Shown here in pieces: positions 54,274-61,952 of a stretch of 64,000 nucleotides of DNA. The first letter of the stretch is position 1. Each line of letters opens with the position of its first letter. The position numbers were made by a program, and so were the translations under genes. Origin of the DNA: Chryseobacterium echinoideorum (GTDB taxonomy: Bacteria; Bacteroidota; Bacteroidia; Flavobacteriales; Weeksellaceae); contig NZ_VKNW01000010.1 of the NCBI RefSeq assembly GCF_007474535.1, positions 92,839 to 156,838 of the forward strand, read 5' to 3'. The notes below the pieces were generated by a model, which was not told where the DNA came from, did no database searches, and saw only the letters and a program-made list of their open reading frames with translations.

Positions 54274-54342
54274 ACGAAAATAAGTGACGGATATTATATT
54301 TAAAAAATTTACATCCTACTATCATCAAAATTTTTAAAACAA

Positions 54343-54377
54343 AAAAGCCTGACAATCAATGATCATCAGGCTTTTTA
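54343..54377 (-). terminator. Minus-strand terminator directly beside the candidate attachment site
   Basis: AAAAGCCTGA (54343-54352) pairs perfectly with TCAGGCTTTT (54366-54375). Read on the minus strand it follows at once the sequence at 54378-54398, as if ending a gene whose 3' end remains there. Confidence 0.82.
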
Positions 54378-54398
54378 AGTACCCCATACGGGACTACC
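54378..54398 (-). other. Candidate left attachment site (attL): 3' end of a disrupted gene
   Basis: On the minus strand, GGTAGTCCCGTATGGGGTAC runs straight into a terminator, but the upstream 70 nt form no tRNA. This fits either the 3' tail of a tRNA-like gene (T-arm plus acceptor) or the last codons of a protein. The frame at 54375-54455 reads IKDTEYKRIKNKKILEKYYG then SPVWGT and a stop. Integrases of this class recombine at such 3' ends, and the integrase gene starts 144 nt away. The matching attR should lie beyond the window. Confidence 0.45.
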
Positions 54399-54511
54399 AT
54401 AATACTTTTCTAAAATTTTCTTATTTTTAATCCGTTTATATTCAGTATCTTTGATTTATAAAGGAAAAATAAACTTTGGTTTTTTTGAAATTTAGTTAAT
54501 TTAATTTCAAA

Positions 54512-54534
54512 TTTAGCCACCCTTTTAGCCACCC
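54512..54534 (+). repeat. Tandem 11-bp direct repeat before the integrase
   Basis: TTTAGCCACCC occurs at 54512-54522 and 54524-54534, with one base between. It lies 8 nt before the first possible integrase ATG. A recombinase arm site or an autoregulatory operator is likely. Confidence 0.6.
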
Positions 54535-54541
54535 TTTATTT

Positions 54542-55789
54542 ATGTTTATTAAATTTAATTTCACAATGAAGATAGTTTTTGAATTAAGAAAAGAAAAAAT
54601 AGCTCAAAATAGTTTAATTCCAATTCAACTCGTTGTAAGACACGGCGGAAAAAGAATAAGAAAAAACACAGGTCTTTCTGTATTAGAAAGCCATTGGAAT
54701 GGACATAGAGTTAAACCCAACTTTAAAAAAGAACCCAACAACAATTATGAAATAATAAATAATGAGTTACAACTAATTGAAGAAAAAGTAAACAAGTTAT
54801 TTCTTTTTTTAAAGGGTAATGACATTCCTTTTTCGGTTGAAAAATTCAATGAAATATTTGAAAAGAAAGAAGACCCTGCAGATAATAAATTTGATTTCTT
54901 TTCTTGCTTTGAAGAATACATCGAAAAAGGAAAACTCACTAAAACCCCTAATACAATTAAGGGACAAAACACAATAAAAAACTATTTGGAATTCTTTTGT
55001 AAAGAAAATGGATTTTCGCTTTCATTTGACAATATTGACGATGCTTTTTTTGAACAATTGAGAGACTATTCTTATGAAACCAAAAAAATGAAACAAAATT
55101 ACTTTGCAAAAGTAATTAAGGTTTTAAAATCATTTTTAAATTGGGCAACCGAAAAAGGATATAACACGAAACGAGCGTTTGAAAAATTCAGAGCAACTGA
55201 ACACGATATTGATATTGTTTATCTATCATTTGATGAGTTGATGAAACTTTATGAAAAAGATTTTGATAATGATAGACTATCTCAAGTCCGAGACTTCTAT
55301 TGTATGGGATGTTTCACTGGATTAAGATTTTCTGATTTGTCGAAATTACATTTAGCAAATATTTCTGAAGATCATATTGTTCTTTCTATCCAAAAAACTA
55401 AAACCCAAAATCACGCCATTAAACTCAATAAATATGCAAAAGCTATTTTGGAAAAATACAAAGGAACAATCTATGAACCTTTACCTATAATTTCATCACA
55501 AAAATTTAATGAATACATCAAAGAATGTTGTGAGATAGCAGAAATCAATCAACTTTTTACTGTTCATTGGTTTGTTGGCAACAAGAAAAAGTCTTTAACT
55601 CAACCAAAATGTAAGTTTATTACAAGTCACACAGCAAGAAAAACATTCATAACCAATTCTCTACTTTTGGGAATGGAACCTAAAGCCATTAAGAAGATTG
55701 CAAACATCAAAAAAGATGCAGTTTTGGACAAATATATGAAAGTGACGGAAGCATTTACAGACGAACAAATGAATAAAGCGTGGGGATAA
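54542..55789 (+). CDS. Tyrosine recombinase/site-specific integrase
   Basis: A 415-residue integrase of the Bacteroidetes tyrosine type. The N-terminal arm-binding domain (KIVFELRKEKIAQNSLIPIQ) is followed by a SAM-like core-binding domain (about 120-215) and the catalytic domain. Visible active-site residues are Arg262 (TGLRFSDL), His363 and Arg366 (SHTARKTF), and nucleophile Tyr398 (LDKYMKV), numbered from 54542. The ATG at 54566 (MKIVFELR) is an equally good start and matches the usual family N-terminus. It catalyses integration and excision of the element whose left end it adjoins. Confidence 0.93.
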   Translation: MFIKFNFTMKIVFELRKEKIAQNSLIPIQLVVRHGGKRIRKNTGLSVLESHWNGHRVKPNFKKEPNNNYEIINNELQLIEEKVNKLFLFLKGNDIPFSVEKFNEIFEKKEDPADNKFDFFSCFEEYIEKGKLTKTPNTIKGQNTIKNYLEFFCKENGFSLSFDNIDDAFFEQLRDYSYETKKMKQNYFAKVIKVLKSFLNWATEKGYNTKRAFEKFRATEHDIDIVYLSFDELMKLYEKDFDNDRLSQVRDFYCMGCFTGLRFSDLSKLHLANISEDHIVLSIQKTKTQNHAIKLNKYAKAILEKYKGTIYEPLPIISSQKFNEYIKECCEIAEINQLFTVHWFVGNKKKSLTQPKCKFITSHTARKTFITNSLLLGMEPKAIKKIANIKKDAVLDKYMKVTEAFTDEQMNKAWG

Positions 55790-55814
55790 ATTGATTAGAA
55801 GTTCTCGTTTTGTT

Positions 55815-55835
55815 AAATCCAATAAAAGGATTTTT
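55815..55835 (+). terminator. Weak terminator after the integrase
   Basis: AAATCC (55815-55820) pairs with GGATTT (55828-55833), followed by two more T. Short and A/T-rich. Confidence 0.5.
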
Positions 55836-55878
55836 AAACGAAATACAGCATCCTTTATTTTTGAATCAAGTAAAAAAC

Positions 55879-55924
55879 GTTAAACTTTGTTAAAAAGAAA
55901 AAATTTTAGTTAAATTTAGTTAAA
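55879..55924 (+). repeat. GTTAAA repeats in 10-bp register
   Basis: GTTAAA starts at 55879, 55889, 55909 and 55919. All are spaced by multiples of exactly 10 bp, with one position (55899) skipped. The last two lie in a tandem TTTAGTTAAA. This places every copy on the same face of the helix. Confidence 0.7.
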
Positions 55925-55940
55925 AATTGAATTTCGCTGA

Positions 55941-56031
55941 AAAGACTAATCTGGATTAATTTAGATTAATCTGGATTGCAAAAAAATTATTCTGGACTAA
56001 TTTGGATTAATTTAGACTGTTCTGGACTAAT
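55941..56031 (+). repeat. Iteron array, consensus YTRGAYTAAT, 10-bp period
   Basis: Units are AAAGACTAAT (55941), CTGGATTAAT (55951), TTAGATTAAT (55961) and CTGGATTGCA (55971). After an 11-nt A/T spacer come CTGGACTAAT (55992), TTGGATTAAT (56002), TTAGACTGTT (56012) and CTGGACTAAT (56022). Eight adjacent units form two groups of four, each exactly one helical turn long. The array lies between integrase and HTH genes. It may be a binding array for the HTH protein, a recombination-directionality site, or a replication origin of the excised circle. Confidence 0.75.
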
Positions 56032-56104
56032 CACAACTATTTGATTTTCAATAATTAAGTTGATATTATTGCATTTGAATTTAAAATAATTAAAATACAA
56101 TCAA

Positions 56105-56383
56105 ATGTCAGTACAACTTTACTCCCACTCCAAATCCGATTTGGAAAAAGCGGTTGAAATCATTCTAAAGAAAGCAACCGAATTTACATTGCCGACTAAC
56201 AAAGCAGAAGAACAACCCGAAGATTTAATTTCTCAAATCGAAGCCACAAAATTTTTGCACATTTCTGTTCCAACAATTATTGAATGGCGGAAAAACAAGA
56301 ATCTGCCCCATTACAATTTTAATGGGCGATACTATTATTCTAAAAAGGAACTTTTGGAATACGGAAAAAACCAAAGAAAGTAA
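56105..56383 (+). CDS. Helix-turn-helix protein, excisionase-like
   Basis: A 92-residue protein. The C-terminal half is a winged-helix/MerR-like HTH_17 domain (EDLISQIEATKFLHISVPTI, IEWRKNKNLPHYNFNGRYYY, SKKELLEYGKNQRK), as in excisionases and in the Orf2x-type proteins of NBU elements. The N-terminal half (LEKAVEIILKKATEF) is helical and may dimerise. It is likely to bind the iteron array just upstream (inference). The spacing of 62 nt to the helicase gene suggests co-transcription. Confidence 0.85.
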   Translation: MSVQLYSHSKSDLEKAVEIILKKATEFTLPTNKAEEQPEDLISQIEATKFLHISVPTIIEWRKNKNLPHYNFNGRYYYSKKELLEYGKNQRK

Positions 56384-56445
56384 ACGGTCAGTTTGCACTG
56401 TATAATTTCTATTGTATAACAATTCGTATTAAAAACCTTTTTAAA

Positions 56446-57672
56446 ATGAGCAAAATACCTTACATCCGAGTCGGAACCACCTATTACAAAATCATAGAAA
56501 AACCATTAATTTCGGGGGACACAACCTCGGTTTTGGTGCGTTGGAATCGCGAAACAATCATTAGCGATCACGGCAAATCTTTCCTTTCGTCGATTTCAAA
56601 ATATGATGGTTTTTGCTGTATCCCGGAGCATTTAGATTATCAACAAATTGTTCGAGGTTTTTATAATATTTACAACGAAATTCCATTCTCTCCTTCATCT
56701 GAAAACGAAAACTTCAAAAATGAAATTCCTTTTTCTCTGAATTTTGTGAAGCATATTTTCGGGGAACAATTGGAATTAGGTTTAGATTATTTGAAAATCC
56801 TTCTTCAATATCCCACGCAAATTTTACCGATTCTTTGTTTGGTTTCCAAAGAAAGAGCTACTGGAAAATCAACTTTCATCAAATGGTTGAAAGAAATTTT
56901 CGGATTGAATATGACTTACATTAAAGGTGACTCCTTCGGAAGTCAATTTAATTCGGATTGGGCGGCAATGCTTGTTGTAGCGATTGATGAAGTATTTTTT
57001 GATAAAAAAGAAATTACGGAAAGATTAAAATATTTATCGACCACAAATAAAGATAAGTTGGAAGCGAAGGGAAAAGACCGAGAGGAAATTGATTTTTTCG
57101 CCAAGTTTATTTTGTGTTCCAATAACGAAGAAAATTTTATTAAAATCGATGAAAACGAAATCAGGTTTTGGATTCTCAAAATTAATCCAATAAAGGTTGA
57201 AAACACAGAGTTTCTCGACAATCTTATCTCCGAAATACCCCATTTTCTTCGGTTTTTAATTGAGAGACCATTTTCAACTGAGAAGAAAACAAGAATGTGG
57301 TTTTCAGCTGATGAAATAAGAACAAAAGCACTTCAAAAACTGGTTTTCAAGAATAACAATAAGCTAGAATCTAAAATGATTGAGCTGTTGTACGAATTTT
57401 TTGAAAGCAACAACGATGAAGAAATTAATGTCGTTCCGCAAGATATTCTCAATATGATGAACCGAATGTTTCGACCAATGTATTGGACAAGAAACGACAT
57501 TCGAACAATTTTAAAAGAAACTTGGAAGCTGAATCCACAAAACAACGGCTTAACCTACATCAGATACGACATTGATTTTGCAGGAATTTTCTATCAAAAC
57601 AATTCCGTTGGGCGATTTTTTACCGTTAAAAAAGATTTCGTTCTTCAAAAATATGTTGAATTGTTGAATTGA
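56446..57672 (+). CDS. SF3-like replicative helicase (primase-helicase family, DUF5906-like)
   Basis: A 408-residue P-loop protein. Walker A is ERATGKST (136-143), Walker B MLVVAIDEVFF (Asp181, Glu182), sensor ILCSNNEENF (Asn226) and an arginine-finger region near FWILKINPI. These fit the helicase half of phage and plasmid D5-like primase-helicases. No primase active site is visible in the N-terminal 100 residues. A separate Toprim primase follows, so helicase and primase are split into two genes here. Together they suggest that the excised element replicates autonomously. Confidence 0.82.
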   Translation: MSKIPYIRVGTTYYKIIEKPLISGDTTSVLVRWNRETIISDHGKSFLSSISKYDGFCCIPEHLDYQQIVRGFYNIYNEIPFSPSSENENFKNEIPFSLNFVKHIFGEQLELGLDYLKILLQYPTQILPILCLVSKERATGKSTFIKWLKEIFGLNMTYIKGDSFGSQFNSDWAAMLVVAIDEVFFDKKEITERLKYLSTTNKDKLEAKGKDREEIDFFAKFILCSNNEENFIKIDENEIRFWILKINPIKVENTEFLDNLISEIPHFLRFLIERPFSTEKKTRMWFSADEIRTKALQKLVFKNNNKLESKMIELLYEFFESNNDEEINVVPQDILNMMNRMFRPMYWTRNDIRTILKETWKLNPQNNGLTYIRYDIDFAGIFYQNNSVGRFFTVKKDFVLQKYVELLN

Positions 57673-57849
57673 TTCATAAAAAAAAGAAAATCAAACAATT
57701 AGTTCTCTACAAAATCCTCAACAAACTTTTAAACCCACTTTTTTGTTGAATGTTTGTTGAGCATAAAAATTCAAGTTTGTTGAGTTGTTGAGCTTTTGTT
57801 GAATGACTAACTATTATAAAATCAATCATTTATTGTGTTTTCTCAACAA
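57661..57849 (+). repeat. TTGTTGA repeat cluster between helicase and primase genes
   Basis: TTGTTGA occurs at 57661 (inside the helicase stop region), 57743, 57754, 57777, 57785 and 57796. The inverted form TCAACAA occurs at 57718 and 57843. The non-coding gap of 221 nt contains little else. The density is far above chance in A/T-rich DNA. Origin iterons or protein-binding sites are the likeliest explanation. Confidence 0.6.
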
Positions 57850-57893
57850 TTCTACAGAAAATCACAATAATTAATACCCGAAAAATCTACAAG

Positions 57894-58847
57894 ATGAATT
57901 GCAGACAATTTAATACAATTCCGTTGGAAGAAGTCCTTCAAATTCTCGGACACCTTCCAACAAAACAAAATGAAAAAGAAGCTTGGTATTGCAATCCTTT
58001 TTCCACAGAAAACCAAGCCTCTTTTAAACTGGATAAAAGAAACAACATTTGGTATCTCCATTCCGAAGGCATTGGCGGAAACAATACCGATTTTATGCAA
58101 AAATATTTGAAAGCTTCCGTAAAAGTGGTTTTAGAATGGGCAGAAAATCAAATTTTTTCTTCTTTTCAACTGCAAAATAGTATTCAAAAACAAAATAGCT
58201 TAAAACAAAACTATCAAATCACAGAAATTAAAGAACTTCAAAATGAAAATTTGAAAGATTATCTTCAACAAAGGGGGCTTTCGACAAAGGTTTATCCGTT
58301 AGTCAAAGAAATTCATTTTAGGATTGACCAGAAAAACCTTTATGCTATCGGTTTTGAAAATCTTTCTGGAGGTTGGGAACTGAGGAATTCATTCTACAAA
58401 GGTTCATTACTAAAGAAAGATATTTCAATCCTAAATTTCAATAATGAAAGCCACAGTCAAAATGAAACAGGAAAAAGAATAGTCGTTTTTGAAGGTTTTA
58501 TGGATGCATTATCTTTTGTTGAAATGAAACCATTTTACAAAGGCGATGTATTGGTGATGAATTCCATTTCATTATTGAATAGAACCAAAGAATATTTAAA
58601 AAACTATTCCGAAATCCATTTGTTTTTAGACAATGACAAAGCTGGAGAAACTTGTAAAAATTCAATTCTGAAATCATTTCCCGAAGCAAAAGATCATTCC
58701 GAAATTTATGCTCTACACAAAGATTTAAATGACTATTTAAAATCAAAAAAGGAAAACAAAAATTCAATAGAAATTTCAAACTCCATTCTGAAAACTGAAG
58801 AGGAAGAAATAAAACAACCCCATCAAATTTACCAAAGAAAACGTTGA
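57894..58847 (+). CDS. Toprim-domain primase with degenerate CHC2 zinc finger
   Basis: A 317-residue DnaG-type primase fragment. Residues 28-70 (WYCNPFSTENQASFKL, IWYLHSEGIGGNNTDFMQKY) follow the layout of a CHC2 zinc-binding domain, but only one of the usual metal-ligand cysteines (Cys33) remains. The Toprim domain follows, with Glu200 in VVFEGFMDALSF and Asp246/Asp248 in LFLDNDKAGE. The RNA polymerase domain is short or missing. It corresponds to PrmN1-like primases of NBU elements. The start follows a repeat-rich gap. Confidence 0.87.
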   Translation: MNCRQFNTIPLEEVLQILGHLPTKQNEKEAWYCNPFSTENQASFKLDKRNNIWYLHSEGIGGNNTDFMQKYLKASVKVVLEWAENQIFSSFQLQNSIQKQNSLKQNYQITEIKELQNENLKDYLQQRGLSTKVYPLVKEIHFRIDQKNLYAIGFENLSGGWELRNSFYKGSLLKKDISILNFNNESHSQNETGKRIVVFEGFMDALSFVEMKPFYKGDVLVMNSISLLNRTKEYLKNYSEIHLFLDNDKAGETCKNSILKSFPEAKDHSEIYALHKDLNDYLKSKKENKNSIEISNSILKTEEEEIKQPHQIYQRKR

Positions 58848-58958
58848 AAATGCGAGCGCATATTTTTTACCAACTACACGCAGAAGTTAGGAGCTCATTC
58901 GCAACTTTGAAGGTCGATACTCTCCCAACAAAGTTTCTTCTTCGCTCTGCGAGGCTTT

Positions 58959-59082
58959 AACCTGTATAAAATAGTACAAGGTTCAATCTTCTTAACCTGT
59001 AAAAAATAATGGAAGGTCATTGTACAACCTGTATAAAATAGATACAGCTTGTTATGTAACCTGAATAAAAAAGACACAGGTT
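58959..59082. repeat. Four 25-bp imperfect dyads upstream of the relaxase (candidate oriT)
   Basis: Units of the form AACCTGTATAAAATA followed by a TACAGGTT-like arm lie at 58959-58983, 58994-59018, 59026-59050 and 59058-59082. Each is an imperfect palindrome (AACCTG/CAGGTT arms), and spacings are 35, 32 and 32 nt, about three helical turns. They end 25 nt before the relaxase ATG. This position is where NBU-type oriT sites lie. A repressor operator array is the alternative. Confidence 0.7.
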
Positions 59083-59106
59083 TAATCATCATCAAATGTA
59101 ACAAAA

Positions 59107-60270
59107 ATGAAGACATCAATCAATTTCAAAGCGGCAAAATCTGATTCCGAAATTCATAATTTCAGGAAGAAATCATTTGATTACATCCGCAAAGATTTAA
59201 CTCATAAAAACGAATATTGGATGGAACAAAAAATTGCAGACCGACTACTAAAAATAGAAGCTTTTTGCAAAGAAAAATCGGGCAGAAAATTACAGAAAAA
59301 TGCAATGCCCATTCGGGAAGCGGTTGTAGTAATTAAAGAAAATACAACGATGCAGGATTTGCATAACCTATCAAAAAGACTTGAGGAAGAATTGAAAATC
59401 CGAGTTTTTCAAATTGCTATCCACAAAGATGAAGGACATTATGATAAAGACACCAAAGAATGGAAACCGAATTATCACGCTCATTTAGTTGCAGATTGGC
59501 AAGATTTGGAAACTGGAAAAACCTTAAAACATCAATCTTTTCATTATTCCAAAATGCAGGATTTGGCAGCGGAATGTTTGGAAATGGAAAGAGGTATTTC
59601 AGGTTCATTAGCAAGATTGGAAGCTGTTGAATTTAAAATCAAGAAAAAGGAAGAAGATTTGAAAATTTTGGAGGAACGATACAATGAAATAAAAACTGAA
59701 TTGGAATCTAAAAAATCTGAAGATTTAATTGTAAAAGAATCCGATTTTTTGGGTTTTCAGAAAATAAAAACGGATAAAACCATTGAAAACTACAAAAAGG
59801 CAATCAAAACGAATAACATTCTAATCCTCAAAAACAAAACAGAACTGGAATCCAAAGAGAAACAAATTGTAGAACTGAAAACCAAAATTGAAAGTCTAAA
59901 AAAAGAAGTTTTCTTTTTCAAAAGCAAAAACTCCGCTCTCTTAACCAATGAAACCGTTTTTGCTGTTGAAAAGAAAAAATATCTGGAATCAATAGTTAAT
60001 GTGATTAAGAGAACCATTGAAAATGAACGTTTGAAAGTATCTTTTTATGACCGCTTAAAATCTAATAATTTCAAAATTTCTGATGAAGTTGCTAGGATTT
60101 GTGAAAAAATAGCACAGGAAAATAATATTCCAGATTCTGCGTTTGTGGAGATTTTTAAAGATTCAAATAAAACTGCTTATATTTTTAATTTGTTGACTGT
60201 TAGAAAATATACAGTAAACCAAAATGAGGACATTAGAGAATATGTTAAAAATAAAAGATTGGGACGATAA
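59107..60270 (+). CDS. MOBV/Pre-type mobilization protein (relaxase)
   Basis: A 387-residue relaxase-like protein. The HUH-type catalytic region is at residues 106-126: HKDEGHYDKD (His106, Asp108, Glu109) and NYHAHLVADW (His124, His126), matching the HxDE and HxH motifs of plasmid mobilization/recombination (MobV) enzymes. A long coiled coil runs from about 175 to 290 (KIKKKEEDLKILEERYNEIK). No obvious nucleophile tyrosine can be named, which is usual for MobV. It would nick at an oriT, presumably in the repeat region just upstream. Confidence 0.85.
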   Translation: MKTSINFKAAKSDSEIHNFRKKSFDYIRKDLTHKNEYWMEQKIADRLLKIEAFCKEKSGRKLQKNAMPIREAVVVIKENTTMQDLHNLSKRLEEELKIRVFQIAIHKDEGHYDKDTKEWKPNYHAHLVADWQDLETGKTLKHQSFHYSKMQDLAAECLEMERGISGSLARLEAVEFKIKKKEEDLKILEERYNEIKTELESKKSEDLIVKESDFLGFQKIKTDKTIENYKKAIKTNNILILKNKTELESKEKQIVELKTKIESLKKEVFFFKSKNSALLTNETVFAVEKKKYLESIVNVIKRTIENERLKVSFYDRLKSNNFKISDEVARICEKIAQENNIPDSAFVEIFKDSNKTAYIFNLLTVRKYTVNQNEDIREYVKNKRLGR

Positions 60271-60383
60271 TGATTTATTCTAATTATTAGATTTTTTTAA
60301 GTAATGTACTAAGTCAAAAAATTAGTATTTTAGCAAAACCTTTGGGTTTCAAAATCCTTAATTTAATAACACACATTTTTCAA

Positions 60384-61943
60384 ATGTCAGAAGAACAAAA
60401 GAAAATACTAGAACAACAGCTCTGGAATATAGCCAATACGCTACGTGGGAAAATGAATGCCGATGAATTCCGAGATTATATTTTGGGATTTATTTTTTAT
60501 AAATATTTGGCTGAAAAAATGGAAATTTTCGCCAATTCCATTTTAAAAGAAGATAAAATCCAATTCAGAGAAATAAAAGAAGATACCGTAGAAGGTTCAG
60601 CATATATTGATGCGATTAGAGAAGAAGCATTGGAAACCTTAGGATACTTTCTAAAACCTTCTGAACTTTTTAGCGAAATAGCCAAACGTGGAAATAGTGA
60701 TACCAACACATTTATTCTAGAAGATTTACAAAAAATATTGACCAATATTCAGTTGAGCACAATGGGAACCCAAAGCGAAGAAGATTTTGATAATCTCTTT
60801 GAAGATATGGATCTCAACAGTACCAAACTGGGCAAAACCGCCGATGCAAGAAACGAAATTATTGTAAAGGTGTTACTACATTTAGATGAAATTGATTTTC
60901 AACTCAATGATACCGAATTAGATGTTTTAGGCGATGCTTACGAATATTTAATTGGTCAGTTTGCAAGCGGAGCAGGAAAAAAAGCAGGCGAGTTTTATAC
61001 GCCTCAGGAAGTTTCTAAAATTTTGGCAAAAATTGTTACTACAGGTAAGAATAGGTTGAAATCGGTTTACGACCCTACTTGTGGTTCAGGATCTTTGTTA
61101 TTAAGGGTTGCAAGAGAAGTAAAAGATGTAAGCAATTTTTACGGACAAGAAATGAACCGCACCACGTACAATCTTGCTCGAATGAATATGATTCTTCACG
61201 GCGTACATTATCGTCAGTTTGATATTAAGCAAGAAGATACGTTGGAGCATCCACAGCATTTGAACGATATGCCGTTTGAAGCCATTGTGGCGAATCCTCC
61301 TTTTTCGGCGAATTGGAGTGCGAATCCTTTGTTTTTAAACGATGACCGTTTTAGTCAGTACGGAAAGTTAGCACCTTCTAGCAAAGCCGATTTTGCTTTC
61401 GTTCAGCATATGATTTATCATTTGGCAGAAAACGGAACAATGGCTATTGTGTTACCACACGGTGTACTGTTTCGTGGTGCAGCCGAATTGCATATTCGTA
61501 AATATTTAATTGAACAGAAAAATTATTTGGATGCCGTCATTGGTTTACCTGCCAATATTTTCTACGGAACCAGTATTCCTACTTGTATTTTGGTGTTTAA
61601 AAAATGTAAAGAAGATCCTGAACACATTTTGTTTATTGATGCCAGTAAAGAATTTGAAAAGGTAAAAAACCAAAATATGCTGAGGGAAGAACACATCAAT
61701 AAAATTGTAGAAACCTTTCGCAATAGAACAGTTATTGAAAAATACAGTCATTTGGCAACCTTACAAGAAGTGGCAGATAATGATTACAATCTTAACATTC
61801 CTCGTTATGTAGATACTTTTGAAGCCGAAGAAGAAATTGACATTCAAGCGGTAATGCAAGAAATAAAATCTTTGGAAGCAAAACGTGCAGAGCTGGACAA
61901 AGAGATTGATGTGTATTTCAAAGAATTGGGACTTGTTTTTTAA
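60384..61943 (+). CDS. hsdM: Type I restriction-modification N6-adenine methyltransferase subunit
   Basis: 519 residues from MSEEQKKILEQQLWNIANTL (60384). The ATG at 60342 lies in upstream non-coding sequence. The HsdM N-terminal helical domain (LRGKMNADEFRDYILGFIFY) is followed by the SAM site DPTCGSGSLLL (230-240) and catalytic NPPF at 304-307, with SSKADFAFVQHMIYHLAENG and a C-terminal coiled coil. It modifies adenine as a complex with HsdS. The rest of the system is split by two inserted genes. Confidence 0.96.
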   Translation: MSEEQKKILEQQLWNIANTLRGKMNADEFRDYILGFIFYKYLAEKMEIFANSILKEDKIQFREIKEDTVEGSAYIDAIREEALETLGYFLKPSELFSEIAKRGNSDTNTFILEDLQKILTNIQLSTMGTQSEEDFDNLFEDMDLNSTKLGKTADARNEIIVKVLLHLDEIDFQLNDTELDVLGDAYEYLIGQFASGAGKKAGEFYTPQEVSKILAKIVTTGKNRLKSVYDPTCGSGSLLLRVAREVKDVSNFYGQEMNRTTYNLARMNMILHGVHYRQFDIKQEDTLEHPQHLNDMPFEAIVANPPFSANWSANPLFLNDDRFSQYGKLAPSSKADFAFVQHMIYHLAENGTMAIVLPHGVLFRGAAELHIRKYLIEQKNYLDAVIGLPANIFYGTSIPTCILVFKKCKEDPEHILFIDASKEFEKVKNQNMLREEHINKIVETFRNRTVIEKYSHLATLQEVADNDYNLNIPRYVDTFEAEEEIDIQAVMQEIKSLEAKRAELDKEIDVYFKELGLVF

Positions 61944-61952
61944 TTTTTTATA

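Noticed and set aside
54375..54470. Complete tRNA gene at the candidate attachment site
   Set aside because: Only a T-arm/acceptor-like 3' tail is seen. The upstream bases give no anticodon or D-arm, so no tRNA is annotated.
55879..56031. CRISPR array
   Set aside because: The units are 10 bp and contiguous, with no unique spacers of 25-40 bp and no cas genes. They are iterons instead.
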